NCBI RefSeq assembly: GCF_900142605.1
Contig: NZ_FRBL01000009.1
Coordinates: 186,001-250,000, forward strand
DNA from: Chitinophaga jiangningensis
Lineage (GTDB): Bacteria > Bacteroidota > Bacteroidia > Chitinophagales > Chitinophagaceae
DNA: 64,000 nt
Direction: 5' to 3'
Shown: piece by piece, positions 1-8,614 of the stretch
How the letters are laid out: each line of letters begins with the position of its first letter
How positions within the stretch are numbered: position 1 is the first letter of the stretch
Position numbers and translations under genes: made by a program
Notes under the pieces: generated by a model
What the model was told of the DNA's origin: nothing
The model's input: only the letters and a program-made list of their open reading frames with translations
The model's database searches: none

Positions 1-16
1 GCAAATAAGAAAAACC

Positions 17-640
17 ATGGCTCGACTTTTTTTTGTGGACGATCATCCATTGATCCTGGAAGGACTGAGAGCATTATTACACCAAGAACAAGACATTGAA
101 ATAAAAGGCGAGGCCAGAACCGGAGCAACATGCCTGCACCGATTGGTCAATAATCCGGTGGACCTGGTACTGCTGGACACCGCGCTGCCAGATGTGCACT
201 CCGCTGATCTCTGCACCACCATCCGACAATTATATCCCGGCACCAGTATCCTGGCACTGAGTTATAGTCGCAGCGACAGTAACATCCTCCGTATGCTTGA
301 CAATGGCGCCAGCGGCTGCCTTATCAAAAATGCGGACAAACAGGAACTCATGACCGCCATCCATACGATCCTCAGTGGCCATACATTCCTGTCGCCAGCC
401 CTGGAAGCCGATATCAGATCCCTTCGTCATCACCTGCATATCACCAAGCGCGAAAAAGAAGTATTGTCGCTCATCGCTGACGGACATACCAATCACGAAA
501 TAGCAGAAAAGCTGTTTATCAGCGCTGATACAGTAGATAGTCACCGGCGTAACCTGATGGGAAAGCTGAATGCGAGGAATACGGCCATGCTGATAAAATG
601 CGCGTTCGCCAACCGGTTACTTACTGATCTGACCTTTTAA
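17..640 (+). CDS. NarL/FixJ-type two-component response regulator
   Basis: Cytoplasmic DNA-binding response regulator of 207 residues, the usual length for the NarL/FixJ group. The N-terminal receiver domain (about residues 3-120) has the acidic pair D8-D9, the phosphoacceptor D54 in a V-L-L-D-T context, a switch serine at about 82 and the conserved lysine K104. The C-terminal LuxR-type helix-turn-helix (about 138-200) begins with the typical T-K-R-E-K-E-V-L signature. It should be phosphorylated by a histidine kinase and then bind DNA as a dimer. No kinase is visible; it may lie just left of the window. The ATG at 17 is preceded by an A-rich stretch, as usual in this phylum. Target genes are unknown. 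Confidence 0.93.
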   Translation: MARLFFVDDHPLILEGLRALLHQEQDIEIKGEARTGATCLHRLVNNPVDLVLLDTALPDVHSADLCTTIRQLYPGTSILALSYSRSDSNILRMLDNGASGCLIKNADKQELMTAIHTILSGHTFLSPALEADIRSLRHHLHITKREKEVLSLIADGHTNHEIAEKLFISADTVDSHRRNLMGKLNARNTAMLIKCAFANRLLTDLTF

Positions 641-649
641 CCGATTTGT

Positions 650-717
650 GTAGAGCCGGGCTGCGCCCGGCTCCTCGCGGAGATCATTTTTGAGAGCCGG
701 GCGCAGCCCGGCTCTAC
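650..717. repeat. BIME-like inverted repeat of two nested palindromes
   Basis: Two perfect 24-bp arms (650-673 and 694-717) are exact reverse complements separated by 20 bp. Each arm is itself a palindrome, AGCCGGGC-TGC-GCCCGGCT, so the element can form either one long hairpin or two small ones. It lies at the 3' junction of two convergent genes, and its right arm contains the stop codon of the lacI-type gene (714-716). It could end transcription from both sides, but there is no clear T-run. The layout resembles E. coli BIMEs (paired REP sequences). No transposase is nearby. Confidence 0.8.
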
Positions 718-1727
718 AGGCGGCTGCTCGACTCCCGCACAATCAATTTCCCAGGCAGCGTTACCTGCTCGGGTTCAAATCTCTTCTTATGGATATGCTT
801 CAGCAATAATTCGCAGCTGAGCTTACCTATTTCAAACGCAGGCTCGGCCACCGTGCTTAAGGAGGGCGATACAATAGCAGCTACCGGATCATTTGTGAAT
901 CCGATTACCCCAACGTCTTTGCCTATACGAATATTTTTACGCTTTAATGCCAGGATAGCACCGATGGCTTTACGGTCGTTTACGGCAAAAATGGCATCAG
1001 GTTTCTCCCTTCTTTCCCATAACTGCTCCAGGTCCTGCTCCCCGTGTTGCTGGGTAAATCCGGAATGTACAATCCAGGAAGGCTTTACCGGCAGCTTATG
1101 TTTACGCAACGCATCGAGGTAGCCATTGAGGCGGGCCTGCGTAAAAGTTAGCCCTTCCGGGCCTGCGATATGTGCTATTTTACCATATCCATTTTTGATG
1201 AGATGAACGGTGGCTTCAAATGCACCGTTGTAATCGTCCTGCATCACTTTGGAAGTATGAATATTTTCAGATACCCGGTCAAAAAATACGACGGGCACCC
1301 CATTGTCGATCACCTCCTGGAAATGCTGATCAGAATCGGCCTGGGAAGATACCGATACCAGCAGCCCATCCAGCCCGCTCAGCGATAGATTGCGGACAAT
1401 ATCCACCTCCCGCTCCGCATCATTACCAGTAACGAACAACGTAAGGTTATAGCCTGCCTTGTAGGCTACCTCCTGTATGCCGGTAAACAAAGTAGAAAAA
1501 TAATAATTGGTGATCTCTGGCAGTAAAATGCCCAGGTTATGGGTACGGTTATGTACCAGCCCTATTGCGTTGAAGTTAGGTCGGTAATTGAGTTCTGTGG
1601 CTTTCTGTAATACTGCCTGCCGGGTACTGGCATTCACATCGTAGGTATCTCTCAACGCTCGTGACACAGTTGACACAGAAATATTCAAAGCACTGGCAAT
1701 ATCTTTTATCGTGGCAAAGCGGCGCAT
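714..1727 (-). CDS. LacI family transcriptional regulator
   Basis: Sugar-responsive repressor or activator of 337 residues, normal for LacI/GalR. The N-terminal helix-turn-helix (about residues 4-50) reads A-T-I-K-D-I-A-S-A-L-N-I-S-V-S-T-V-S-R-A, with the hinge region near 50-60, followed by a periplasmic-binding-protein-like effector domain. The open frame extends to 1883 only through a GTG start; the ATG at 1727 places the helix-turn-helix at the N-terminus as in all family members and is chosen. It is divergent from susC with 175 bp between, which fits control of the amino-sugar locus. By analogy with other LacI-controlled amino-sugar loci the effector may be an amino-sugar phosphate; that is inference. 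I see no convincing CG-centred LacI operator in the gap. Confidence 0.93.
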   Translation of the reverse strand: MRRFATIKDIASALNISVSTVSRALRDTYDVNASTRQAVLQKATELNYRPNFNAIGLVHNRTHNLGILLPEITNYYFSTLFTGIQEVAYKAGYNLTLFVTGNDAEREVDIVRNLSLSGLDGLLVSVSSQADSDQHFQEVIDNGVPVVFFDRVSENIHTSKVMQDDYNGAFEATVHLIKNGYGKIAHIAGPEGLTFTQARLNGYLDALRKHKLPVKPSWIVHSGFTQQHGEQDLEQLWERREKPDAIFAVNDRKAIGAILALKRKNIRIGKDVGVIGFTNDPVAAIVSPSLSTVAEPAFEIGKLSCELLLKHIHKKRFEPEQVTLPGKLIVRESSSRL

Positions 1728-1902
1728 TCTCTGTACTCGTAGTTGGTAGGTACTCAATATAAGCAAAAACAGCCGTTCTGCACAATTTCCAACCTGTTTT
1801 TCGGTAACGTTCTCGGTGATTTTTTTGATCAGCGTTGCTGGTGATTGTACTTTGGAGAAGTAATGCAACCAAGAGTAGATCACCTGTAAACACAGCCTAC
1901 GT

Positions 1903-4900
1903 ATGAAAAGATGTATGTATCTAACCAGCTATTCCTTCTACCTTCTGATCTTACTGATATGCTGCAGTAGCAACACTTTTGCGCAACAGGCCGCTATAAA
2001 AGGCACTGTGCACGACGCTGCAGCAAAATCACCACTGCCCGGTGTAACTATCAACGTGAAAGGCAGCACCAGTGGTACCACCACAGATGCCAACGGCAAC
2101 TTCTCCATCAACGCAGCAGCCGATGCGGTGCTGATATTTTCGTTTATGGGATACGATAAACAGGAAATCCCTGTTGCCGGCAAAACCACGATGAACGTGG
2201 CGCTTCAACAAACTACCGCCCACCTCGGCGAAGTGGTGGTTACTGCTCTCGGCATCGAACGCAAAACCAGATCGCTCGGCTATGCCACCCAGCAGATCAA
2301 AGGCGCGGACCTCTCCATGGTCAAAGATCCAAACGGCAACATCATGAACAGCCTCAGTGGAAAAGTGGCCGGCATTGTGACCACGCCTGCCGCCACCGGC
2401 CCTGGTAGCGCCGTTCGCGTGGTGCTCCGGGGAAACCGCTCCCTCACGGGCAACAACAACGCACTCGTGGTAGTAGACGGGGTACCCATCGATAATACCA
2501 TGTCCACCGAAGCAGGTGGCGGCGGCTCGGTAAATACCATCGCCACACAGTCCAAAAGCACCGGCAGCAGCTACTCGGGCAGTGATGGCGCCAGCAGCAT
2601 CAACCCGCAGGACATTGAATCCATCAACGTGCTCAAAGGCCCCGCCGCTGCAGCTCTCTACGGCAGCCGCGCCGCAAACGGTGCCCTGATCATCACCACC
2701 AAATCAGGTAAAGCAGGCAAAATGACGGTCAACTATAACGGCGGCATCGCCCTGGAACAACCCAACCTGCTCATGAAATTTCAAAATACATACGGCCGCG
2801 GAAACGGCGGTACCTACAGCCCTGCCGCCGCCGAAAGCTGGGGAGCGCCACGCATTACCTACCCGGATAATGTGCGCGACTTCTACAACAACGGTACGTC
2901 CATCACCAATTCGGTAGATATCTCCGGAGGATCAGATAAACTCCGCGGGTACGCATCGTACACCAATAATTCCAATACGGGTATCATTGAAGGCAATGCT
3001 CTCCTCCGCCATACACTCAACCTCCGCCTCAATGCACAAATCACCTCCCGCCTCAGCGCTGATGTGAAAGTGACATACCTCGACCAGAAAATAAAAAATA
3101 AACCACGCCTGGGTGACAACGGCGTAGCCAACGAAGCACTCATCATGCCACGTGATATGAGCTCCGACTCTCTCCGCATCTATGAGCGTTACGACAAAAC
3201 CGGTAAACCAATTCCGGTATACTGGACCAACTCCTCCATATACGTGAATCCCTACTGGGACGTGAACAGAACCAGCCTGAATGAACAGCGCAGCCGTGTC
3301 ACCATCCTCGGTACCGCCAAATACAAACTCACCGACTGGCTCAACCTCCAGGGCCGCTACAGCCTGGACCGCTACGATGACAACATCGACGGCTCCTACT
3401 ACGAAGGCACCCTGGCCATGACCGTAGCCCCCGGTGGCAGATACCTGGAAGGTAACATCAGCGCATGGGAAAGAAATATAGACCTCTTGCTGTCAGGCAC
3501 CAATAAAATGGGCAGCGACTTCGGCGTGAGCTATAACCTCGGTGCAGCCTTGAACGACCGTCGCGGTAAAAACAAGCAAACCATCGCCAACGGCCTGGTA
3601 GTGCCCAACCGCTTCCACCTCAACTTTGCCGCCACCCCGCAATTAGCAGTGCTGGATGCGGAAAGGCAAATTCAATCGGTATACGGAAGCGCATCGTTCG
3701 ACTTCCGCCAATACCTTTACCTTGATGTGAGTGCACGCAACGACTGGTCCTCCACCCTGCCAGCCCCACATAGTTATTTCTATCCTTCTGTAGCATTATC
3801 CGCCATCATAACGGATATGGCTAAACTGCCTTCCTGGATCAGCTATGGTAAGGTAAGAGCCACCTATTCCCAGGTGGGTAATGATGCAGACCCGTACCTG
3901 CTGCTGCAGGCCTATAGCTATACCCAAGGCACCGGTAATGGTTTTATTTCAAGGGATAACCTGAAATATATTCCTGACCTGAAACCGGAACAAACAAAAG
4001 CCTATGAACTCGGCCTGGATTGGAAGTTCCTCAACGACCGCATCGGTATCGACCTCTCCCTGTATAAAACCAATACCATCAACCAGCTGATATTTGTTGG
4101 AGTTCCACAGGCCACCGGCTTTAACCAGCAATATGTAAACATTGGGAATATCGAAAACCGCGGGATAGAAATTGTGCTCAACGGCAACCCGGTGGCAGGC
4201 AAAAACTTTAACTGGAATACCACCATCAACTTCGCCCGTAATAAAAACAAAGTTATCTCCCTCACGGACGACATCCAGGAAACAAGCCTGTCGGCCTCGA
4301 ATGTATTGGGCAGCCTGCTGATCCGCCCCGGTGGCTCGTATGGCGACATATACGACAAAGTATGGGCTACAGACGAAAAAACCGGGCAGCATATTGTAAA
4401 CAGTGCAGGCCTCCCCGTTATGACCACCGGCTTGCAAAAAATAGGGAACTTCAATCCTGACTTCACACTGGGCTGGGGTAACCGCTTCTCCTACAAGCAA
4501 TTTGATCTGAACCTCCTGATTGATGGGCGCGTGGGTGGTGTACTGGTATCCGGTACTGATGCATTCCTCGCCTACTACGGCATTGGTGATTACACCGCTC
4601 AATTCCGCGACGGAGGACTGGTACTGCCGGGTGTACACGAAGACGGTACTGCCAACACCACTGCCATCAACGCAGAAAAACTCTGGACCAATGTGTCACA
4701 AAGTGGCCGTAACGGTTATGCGCAGTTCTTTGCTTACAGCGCTACCAATTTCCGCCTGCGTGAGCTGGCCCTCAGTTATAACTTCCCGTTGCAAAACAGC
4801 GTGTTGAAGCAGGCGCGGGTATCACTCACCGGCCGCAATCTCTTCTTCCTGTATCGCGGTAAATCCATACTGGATATACCGGGCATGGGTAAACGAAAAC

Positions 4901-5010
4901 TGCCCGTTGATCCGGAATCTGCCATCGGCACCAGCAACTACCAGGGTATTGAATCCGGCCTGTTGCCTGCCACCCGCAGCTTTGGTGTGAATGTAAGCCT
5001 TTCCTTCTAA
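1903..5010 (+). CDS. SusC/RagA-family TonB-dependent outer-membrane transporter (amino-sugar locus)
   Basis: Outer-membrane transporter of 1035 residues. A signal peptide ends near residue 28 (after T-F-A-Q). A carboxypeptidase-regulatory-like domain follows directly (about 30-110: I-K-G-T-V-H-D ... F-M-G-Y), then the plug with the SusC-class signature V-V-V-T-A-L-G-I and R-S-L-G-Y-A, and a beta-barrel ending in a terminal aromatic residue (S-L-S-F). There is no N-terminal STN domain, which agrees with the absence of a sigma/FecR pair here and with control by the divergent LacI protein. It would import glycan fragments captured by the SusD lipoprotein encoded 21 bp downstream. The ATG at 1903 gives the full signal peptide. 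The TALGI/RSLGYA subtype is shared with the transporter at 57-61 kb. Confidence 0.95.
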   Translation: MKRCMYLTSYSFYLLILLICCSSNTFAQQAAIKGTVHDAAAKSPLPGVTINVKGSTSGTTTDANGNFSINAAADAVLIFSFMGYDKQEIPVAGKTTMNVALQQTTAHLGEVVVTALGIERKTRSLGYATQQIKGADLSMVKDPNGNIMNSLSGKVAGIVTTPAATGPGSAVRVVLRGNRSLTGNNNALVVVDGVPIDNTMSTEAGGGGSVNTIATQSKSTGSSYSGSDGASSINPQDIESINVLKGPAAAALYGSRAANGALIITTKSGKAGKMTVNYNGGIALEQPNLLMKFQNTYGRGNGGTYSPAAAESWGAPRITYPDNVRDFYNNGTSITNSVDISGGSDKLRGYASYTNNSNTGIIEGNALLRHTLNLRLNAQITSRLSADVKVTYLDQKIKNKPRLGDNGVANEALIMPRDMSSDSLRIYERYDKTGKPIPVYWTNSSIYVNPYWDVNRTSLNEQRSRVTILGTAKYKLTDWLNLQGRYSLDRYDDNIDGSYYEGTLAMTVAPGGRYLEGNISAWERNIDLLLSGTNKMGSDFGVSYNLGAALNDRRGKNKQTIANGLVVPNRFHLNFAATPQLAVLDAERQIQSVYGSASFDFRQYLYLDVSARNDWSSTLPAPHSYFYPSVALSAIITDMAKLPSWISYGKVRATYSQVGNDADPYLLLQAYSYTQGTGNGFISRDNLKYIPDLKPEQTKAYELGLDWKFLNDRIGIDLSLYKTNTINQLIFVGVPQATGFNQQYVNIGNIENRGIEIVLNGNPVAGKNFNWNTTINFARNKNKVISLTDDIQETSLSASNVLGSLLIRPGGSYGDIYDKVWATDEKTGQHIVNSAGLPVMTTGLQKIGNFNPDFTLGWGNRFSYKQFDLNLLIDGRVGGVLVSGTDAFLAYYGIGDYTAQFRDGGLVLPGVHEDGTANTTAINAEKLWTNVSQSGRNGYAQFFAYSATNFRLRELALSYNFPLQNSVLKQARVSLTGRNLFFLYRGKSILDIPGMGKRKLPVDPESAIGTSNYQGIESGLLPATRSFGVNVSLSF

Positions 5011-5031
5011 GCCTTTTAAAAAGCTCTAAGT

Positions 5032-6576
5032 ATGAAAAAGAATCTCCGATATATCGTCGTTCCAATGCTGCTTTCGCTGGCAGCCTGCACCAAGAATTTC
5101 GAAAACATCAACACCAATCCGGGCAAGATCACCGATATATCTTCCAGGGAACTGCCCTTCATGTTTTCGCGGGCACAGTCGGCCGCACCTATGAACCAGT
5201 CGTACTACCAAACAGCACAGAACCTCTACGCCGATCTATACGCGCAATATTTTGCGCTCACCACCACCAATTTCCAGACGGACCGCTACGTGATCAATGA
5301 CGGCTGGCTGCCCAGGCCCGGCATTGTAGCCAATGTGCTCACGGCGCCGCAGCTGAAAACTATTTTCGAAAATACCGCTCCTGCATCGGGAGAATATTCA
5401 CTGGCCAGCATTATGTGGGTATATACCTTCCATCGGTTTACGGATTACTTCGGTCCCGTGCCATATTTCAAGGTGGGGGAAGCGCAGCTGAATATTCCTT
5501 ATGATGCGCAGGATAAAATCTATGACGACTTTTTCAAACGGCTGGATACTTCCGTTAATAACCTGAAGCAGCTGACCGCTACGAATGTATTTGGTACCTA
5601 CGACCTCATGTACGGCGGTGACGTGCAGCAGTGGATTCGCTTCGCCAACACCCTGCGTTTACGTTTGGCCATGCGCATTTCCATCGTAGATCCGGCACGT
5701 GCGAAACAGGAAGCCGAGGCGGCCATTGCCGGCGGTGTAATGACGGAGACCTCGCATACTGCCTGGCTGAAAAGATCGTTATTAAATGACGGGAACGGCC
5801 TTTCCCAGATCGGCTCCTACAACGAGTTCAGCATGAGTTCTACCATGGCCTCGTATCTGAAAGGATATAACGATCCGCGTATGGCAGTGTTCTTCCAGCC
5901 GTCTGTAGCAGGCAATGCATACAGGGGCCTGCGTAATGGTTCCAGCACTACTGCTATCAACCAGCCGATGAACAGGCCGGCGCAAACGTCTAACGTGGGT
6001 AAGCGCTGGGCTGTATGGAACGGAGCCGCATGGACACCGCAGCTCACGGCCTCGCAGGCAGTGATCTACGCAGCGGAAGCCTACTTCCTCCGCGCGGAGG
6101 CGGCACTCAACGGCTGGAATGCCGGCGGTACCGCACAGGAGCTGTATGAAAAAGGCATTGAAGTAAGTATGAAAGAATGGGGTATTGCAGATGCTACCGC
6201 GATTTCGAATTATATTCAGGGCACCTCCACACCGGCCGCACCGGGAGATGTAGAAAACTCACCCGCCGTAGCCAGCATCCCGGTTAAGTTTGGCGCTTCT
6301 GCCACAGTTCAGCGCCAGCAGATAGGCACGCAGAAATGGCTGGCGATCTATCCGGATGGTATAGAAGCCTGGGCGGAATTTCGCCGCAGCGGCTATCCTG
6401 TGATGTATCCGGTGGTGCAGTCGGACAATACCGACCTGCCGGCAGGTACATTTATTAACCGGTTACCCTACCCATCTACGGAGGCAACTACCAATGGCAA
6501 AGAGTTGGAAAAAGGCCGGCAGCTGCTGGGAGGACCTGATAACGCCGCCACTAAACTCTGGTGGGATAAAAACTAA
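5032..6576 (+). CDS. SusD/RagB-like surface glycan-binding lipoprotein
   Basis: Outer-membrane lipoprotein of 514 residues that would act as the lid and binding partner of the SusC transporter upstream. The signal peptide ends in a lipobox L-A-A-C with the lipidated cysteine at residue 19. The mature N-terminus has the I-N-T-N-P motif of the SusD-like_2 subfamily, and the helical, TPR-bearing body is recognisable around D-L-M-Y-G-G-D-V-Q-Q-W and L-R-L-R-L-A-M-R-I. The gene starts 21 bp after susC and is followed after 4 bp by the esterase gene, so the cluster is very likely one operon. Which sugar it binds cannot be told from sequence. Confidence 0.94.
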   Translation: MKKNLRYIVVPMLLSLAACTKNFENINTNPGKITDISSRELPFMFSRAQSAAPMNQSYYQTAQNLYADLYAQYFALTTTNFQTDRYVINDGWLPRPGIVANVLTAPQLKTIFENTAPASGEYSLASIMWVYTFHRFTDYFGPVPYFKVGEAQLNIPYDAQDKIYDDFFKRLDTSVNNLKQLTATNVFGTYDLMYGGDVQQWIRFANTLRLRLAMRISIVDPARAKQEAEAAIAGGVMTETSHTAWLKRSLLNDGNGLSQIGSYNEFSMSSTMASYLKGYNDPRMAVFFQPSVAGNAYRGLRNGSSTTAINQPMNRPAQTSNVGKRWAVWNGAAWTPQLTASQAVIYAAEAYFLRAEAALNGWNAGGTAQELYEKGIEVSMKEWGIADATAISNYIQGTSTPAAPGDVENSPAVASIPVKFGASATVQRQQIGTQKWLAIYPDGIEAWAEFRRSGYPVMYPVVQSDNTDLPAGTFINRLPYPSTEATTNGKELEKGRQLLGGPDNAATKLWWDKN

Positions 6577-6580
6577 GTGA

Positions 6581-8614
6581 ATGATTGTACGTGCATTGCT
6601 ACTATCAATTTGTGTGATAAGTTCAACGGAAACCATGACTTACGCAAACGGTTATACGAAAGATACCGTGCTACCGAAAGTATACCGGCAAACACCGCCT
6701 GACGGCATTAACCAGCAGCTGAAAACGGAAGCTGCTGCCGCCTTTGCGGCACACCGGCACGCAGCGGTTAACCGTGAAGCACTTAAAAAAGAAATACTCG
6801 CAAAATCAGGTGCGCTGATCCAGCACGATTTACCACTCCTGGTAAAGGAAACCGGTAAAACGCAGTTGAAGGGGTACGTGGTAAAGCATATCTATTTCCA
6901 AACCAGGCCCGGCGTATTTGCCACAGCCAACCTGTATATACCGGATGGCAAAGGGCCCTTTCCGGCGGTGGTGAATAGTCATGGCCACTGGCCCGGCGCC
7001 CGCTGCAGCGATATGGTGCAGGCCATGGCCCATGAGCTGGCACAGCAGGGCTTTGTATGCCTTAACATAGATGCCTGGGGCTCCGGCGAAAGAACCACGA
7101 TACATGGTGAGCTGGAATACCATGGCGCCAACCTGGGGGCGGCACTGCTCAATACAGGCAACACCCTTCTGGGCATGCAGCTCACGGATAACATCCGCGG
7201 GGTGGACCTCCTCTGCTCACTACCCATGGTGGATAAAAAACGTATAGCCGCCACCGGCGCCAGTGGCGGAGGCAACCAAACCATGTGGCTGGCCGCAATG
7301 GACGAGCGTATCAGCGCAGCCGCGCCGGTAGTAAGCGTGGGCACCTTTGAATCGTACGTGATGCATAGCAACTGCGTGTGCGAGCTGCTCCCGGATGGAC
7401 TTACCTTTACGGAAGAAGCCGGCGTAGTGGGATTAATTTCTCCCCGACACCTGAAAATTTGTAATGCACTCCGCGATGCCAGTCCCACTTTTCAGCCGGC
7501 GGAAATGCTGCGCACCTGGGAAAATCTGCAGCCGGTGTATGCCGCCAACAAAGCCAGTTACCAGCTGTTTAACACCACCCACGGCTACTGGCCGGAAATA
7601 CGTGCAGCGGTGATCACCTGGCTGCAACAGGTGTACCATACCAACCCGCACCGGGCGGACAGTGCGCAACTGCTCCCACAGGAACAGCTAGCGGTTTTCC
7701 CTAAAGGCAAACGGGATGCGGCTGTAATGAGCACGGAAGCATTTTGCCACCAAACAGGGACACAGCTAAAGCAGCATTTACTGTCTGCCCAAAAAATAAA
7801 TAGCCAACAAAAACGTGCAGCGCTGGCACAACTGCTGCACATACCGCAAACTGCTGATTTTACTAAGGCGCAGCAGGCAGGTACTTTAGGGAGATGGCAA
7901 ACACTCCTGGTAAATACTACCGTAAACACAACAATTCCCGTGCTGCTGCACGCACCTGAAAAACAAGAAAACGGATATGCGTTGCTGTTAGACTCCCGCG
8001 GGAAAGACAGCATTCCCGCTGCAGTGATAGACAGCATCTTAGCCAGCGGAAAAGGCATAATGCTGGCCGATCTCTGGGGTACCGGCGAACATCGGTCGGA
8101 TACTGCCACGAAGGTGGATGGTAGCCTCCCCCCTTTCCATACCCTGTCCAGATCCGCCATGTGGCTGGGTCACACCGTGCAGGGACTTTGGGTGCAGGAA
8201 ATACAGGCCCTCATCTCTCTCCTGAAAAAACAGGAACATACCAGTAATATTAGCCTGTATGCCAACAGGGAAGCGAGTATTGCCGCACTGGCGTTTGCCG
8301 CGCTGGACACAACAGTCAGCGACATACAACTGAACGAATGCCCCGTAAGCTACGTGTTTGATGACCGCGTACACATCGATCATTACAACATGGCCATACA
8401 TATTCCGGGTATCCTGCAATGGGGCGATGTTTCGTTGCTGGCAGCACTGAGCAACGCCAAAGTCCGCATCGCAGCACCGGTCAGCATTTCAGGTCAGCCA
8501 TTTAACAAAGCAGCAGCACTTAAAATTGAAAACGAATTCCACGACATAACAAAACGAACGGGAACAAACGCACACACCACCATCAACACAGAAAACATTG
8601 CATATGAAAAATAA
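6581..8614 (+). CDS. secreted tandem alpha/beta-hydrolase (acetyl-xylan-esterase type), second copy degenerate
   Basis: Exported esterase-like protein of 677 residues with a signal peptide (about 1-23). The first hydrolase domain (about 90-360) has D-A-W-G-S-G-E-R near residue 164, the nucleophile elbow G-A-S-G-G with the serine at about 228, and a likely catalytic histidine in T-T-H-G-Y-W. This resembles the AXE1/Abhydrolase_7 carbohydrate esterases. The C-terminal part repeats the same layout: A-D-L-W-G-T-G-E-H near 496 mirrors the first D-A-W-G-S-G-E-R, but where the nucleophile should be (about 558) the sequence reads Y-A-N-R-E-A-S, so this copy looks non-catalytic. In this operon it may remove O-acetyl or other ester groups from the glycan. 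It starts 4 bp after susD and overlaps the next gene by 11 bp. Confidence 0.85.
   Translation: MIVRALLLSICVISSTETMTYANGYTKDTVLPKVYRQTPPDGINQQLKTEAAAAFAAHRHAAVNREALKKEILAKSGALIQHDLPLLVKETGKTQLKGYVVKHIYFQTRPGVFATANLYIPDGKGPFPAVVNSHGHWPGARCSDMVQAMAHELAQQGFVCLNIDAWGSGERTTIHGELEYHGANLGAALLNTGNTLLGMQLTDNIRGVDLLCSLPMVDKKRIAATGASGGGNQTMWLAAMDERISAAAPVVSVGTFESYVMHSNCVCELLPDGLTFTEEAGVVGLISPRHLKICNALRDASPTFQPAEMLRTWENLQPVYAANKASYQLFNTTHGYWPEIRAAVITWLQQVYHTNPHRADSAQLLPQEQLAVFPKGKRDAAVMSTEAFCHQTGTQLKQHLLSAQKINSQQKRAALAQLLHIPQTADFTKAQQAGTLGRWQTLLVNTTVNTTIPVLLHAPEKQENGYALLLDSRGKDSIPAAVIDSILASGKGIMLADLWGTGEHRSDTATKVDGSLPPFHTLSRSAMWLGHTVQGLWVQEIQALISLLKKQEHTSNISLYANREASIAALAFAALDTTVSDIQLNECPVSYVFDDRVHIDHYNMAIHIPGILQWGDVSLLAALSNAKVRIAAPVSISGQPFNKAAALKIENEFHDITKRTGTNAHTTINTENIAYEK

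Noticed and set aside
1848..1854. TACTTTG before the amino-sugar susC as a Bacteroidota -7 promoter element
   Set aside because: The consensus is TAnnTTTG; here one base is missing, and the nearest TTG is 21 bases away rather than about 19. The same near-match occurs at 52026-52032. Too weak to list.
1728..1902. AACGTT-centred sequence near 1807 as a LacI-family operator
   Set aside because: The flanking bases are not symmetrical enough to resemble a LacI/PurR-type operator with a central CG.
3949..4638. A long open frame (229 codons) on the minus strand inside the first susC gene
   Set aside because: It is antisense to a clear SusC coding frame, has no family features, and arises from codon bias of the real gene.
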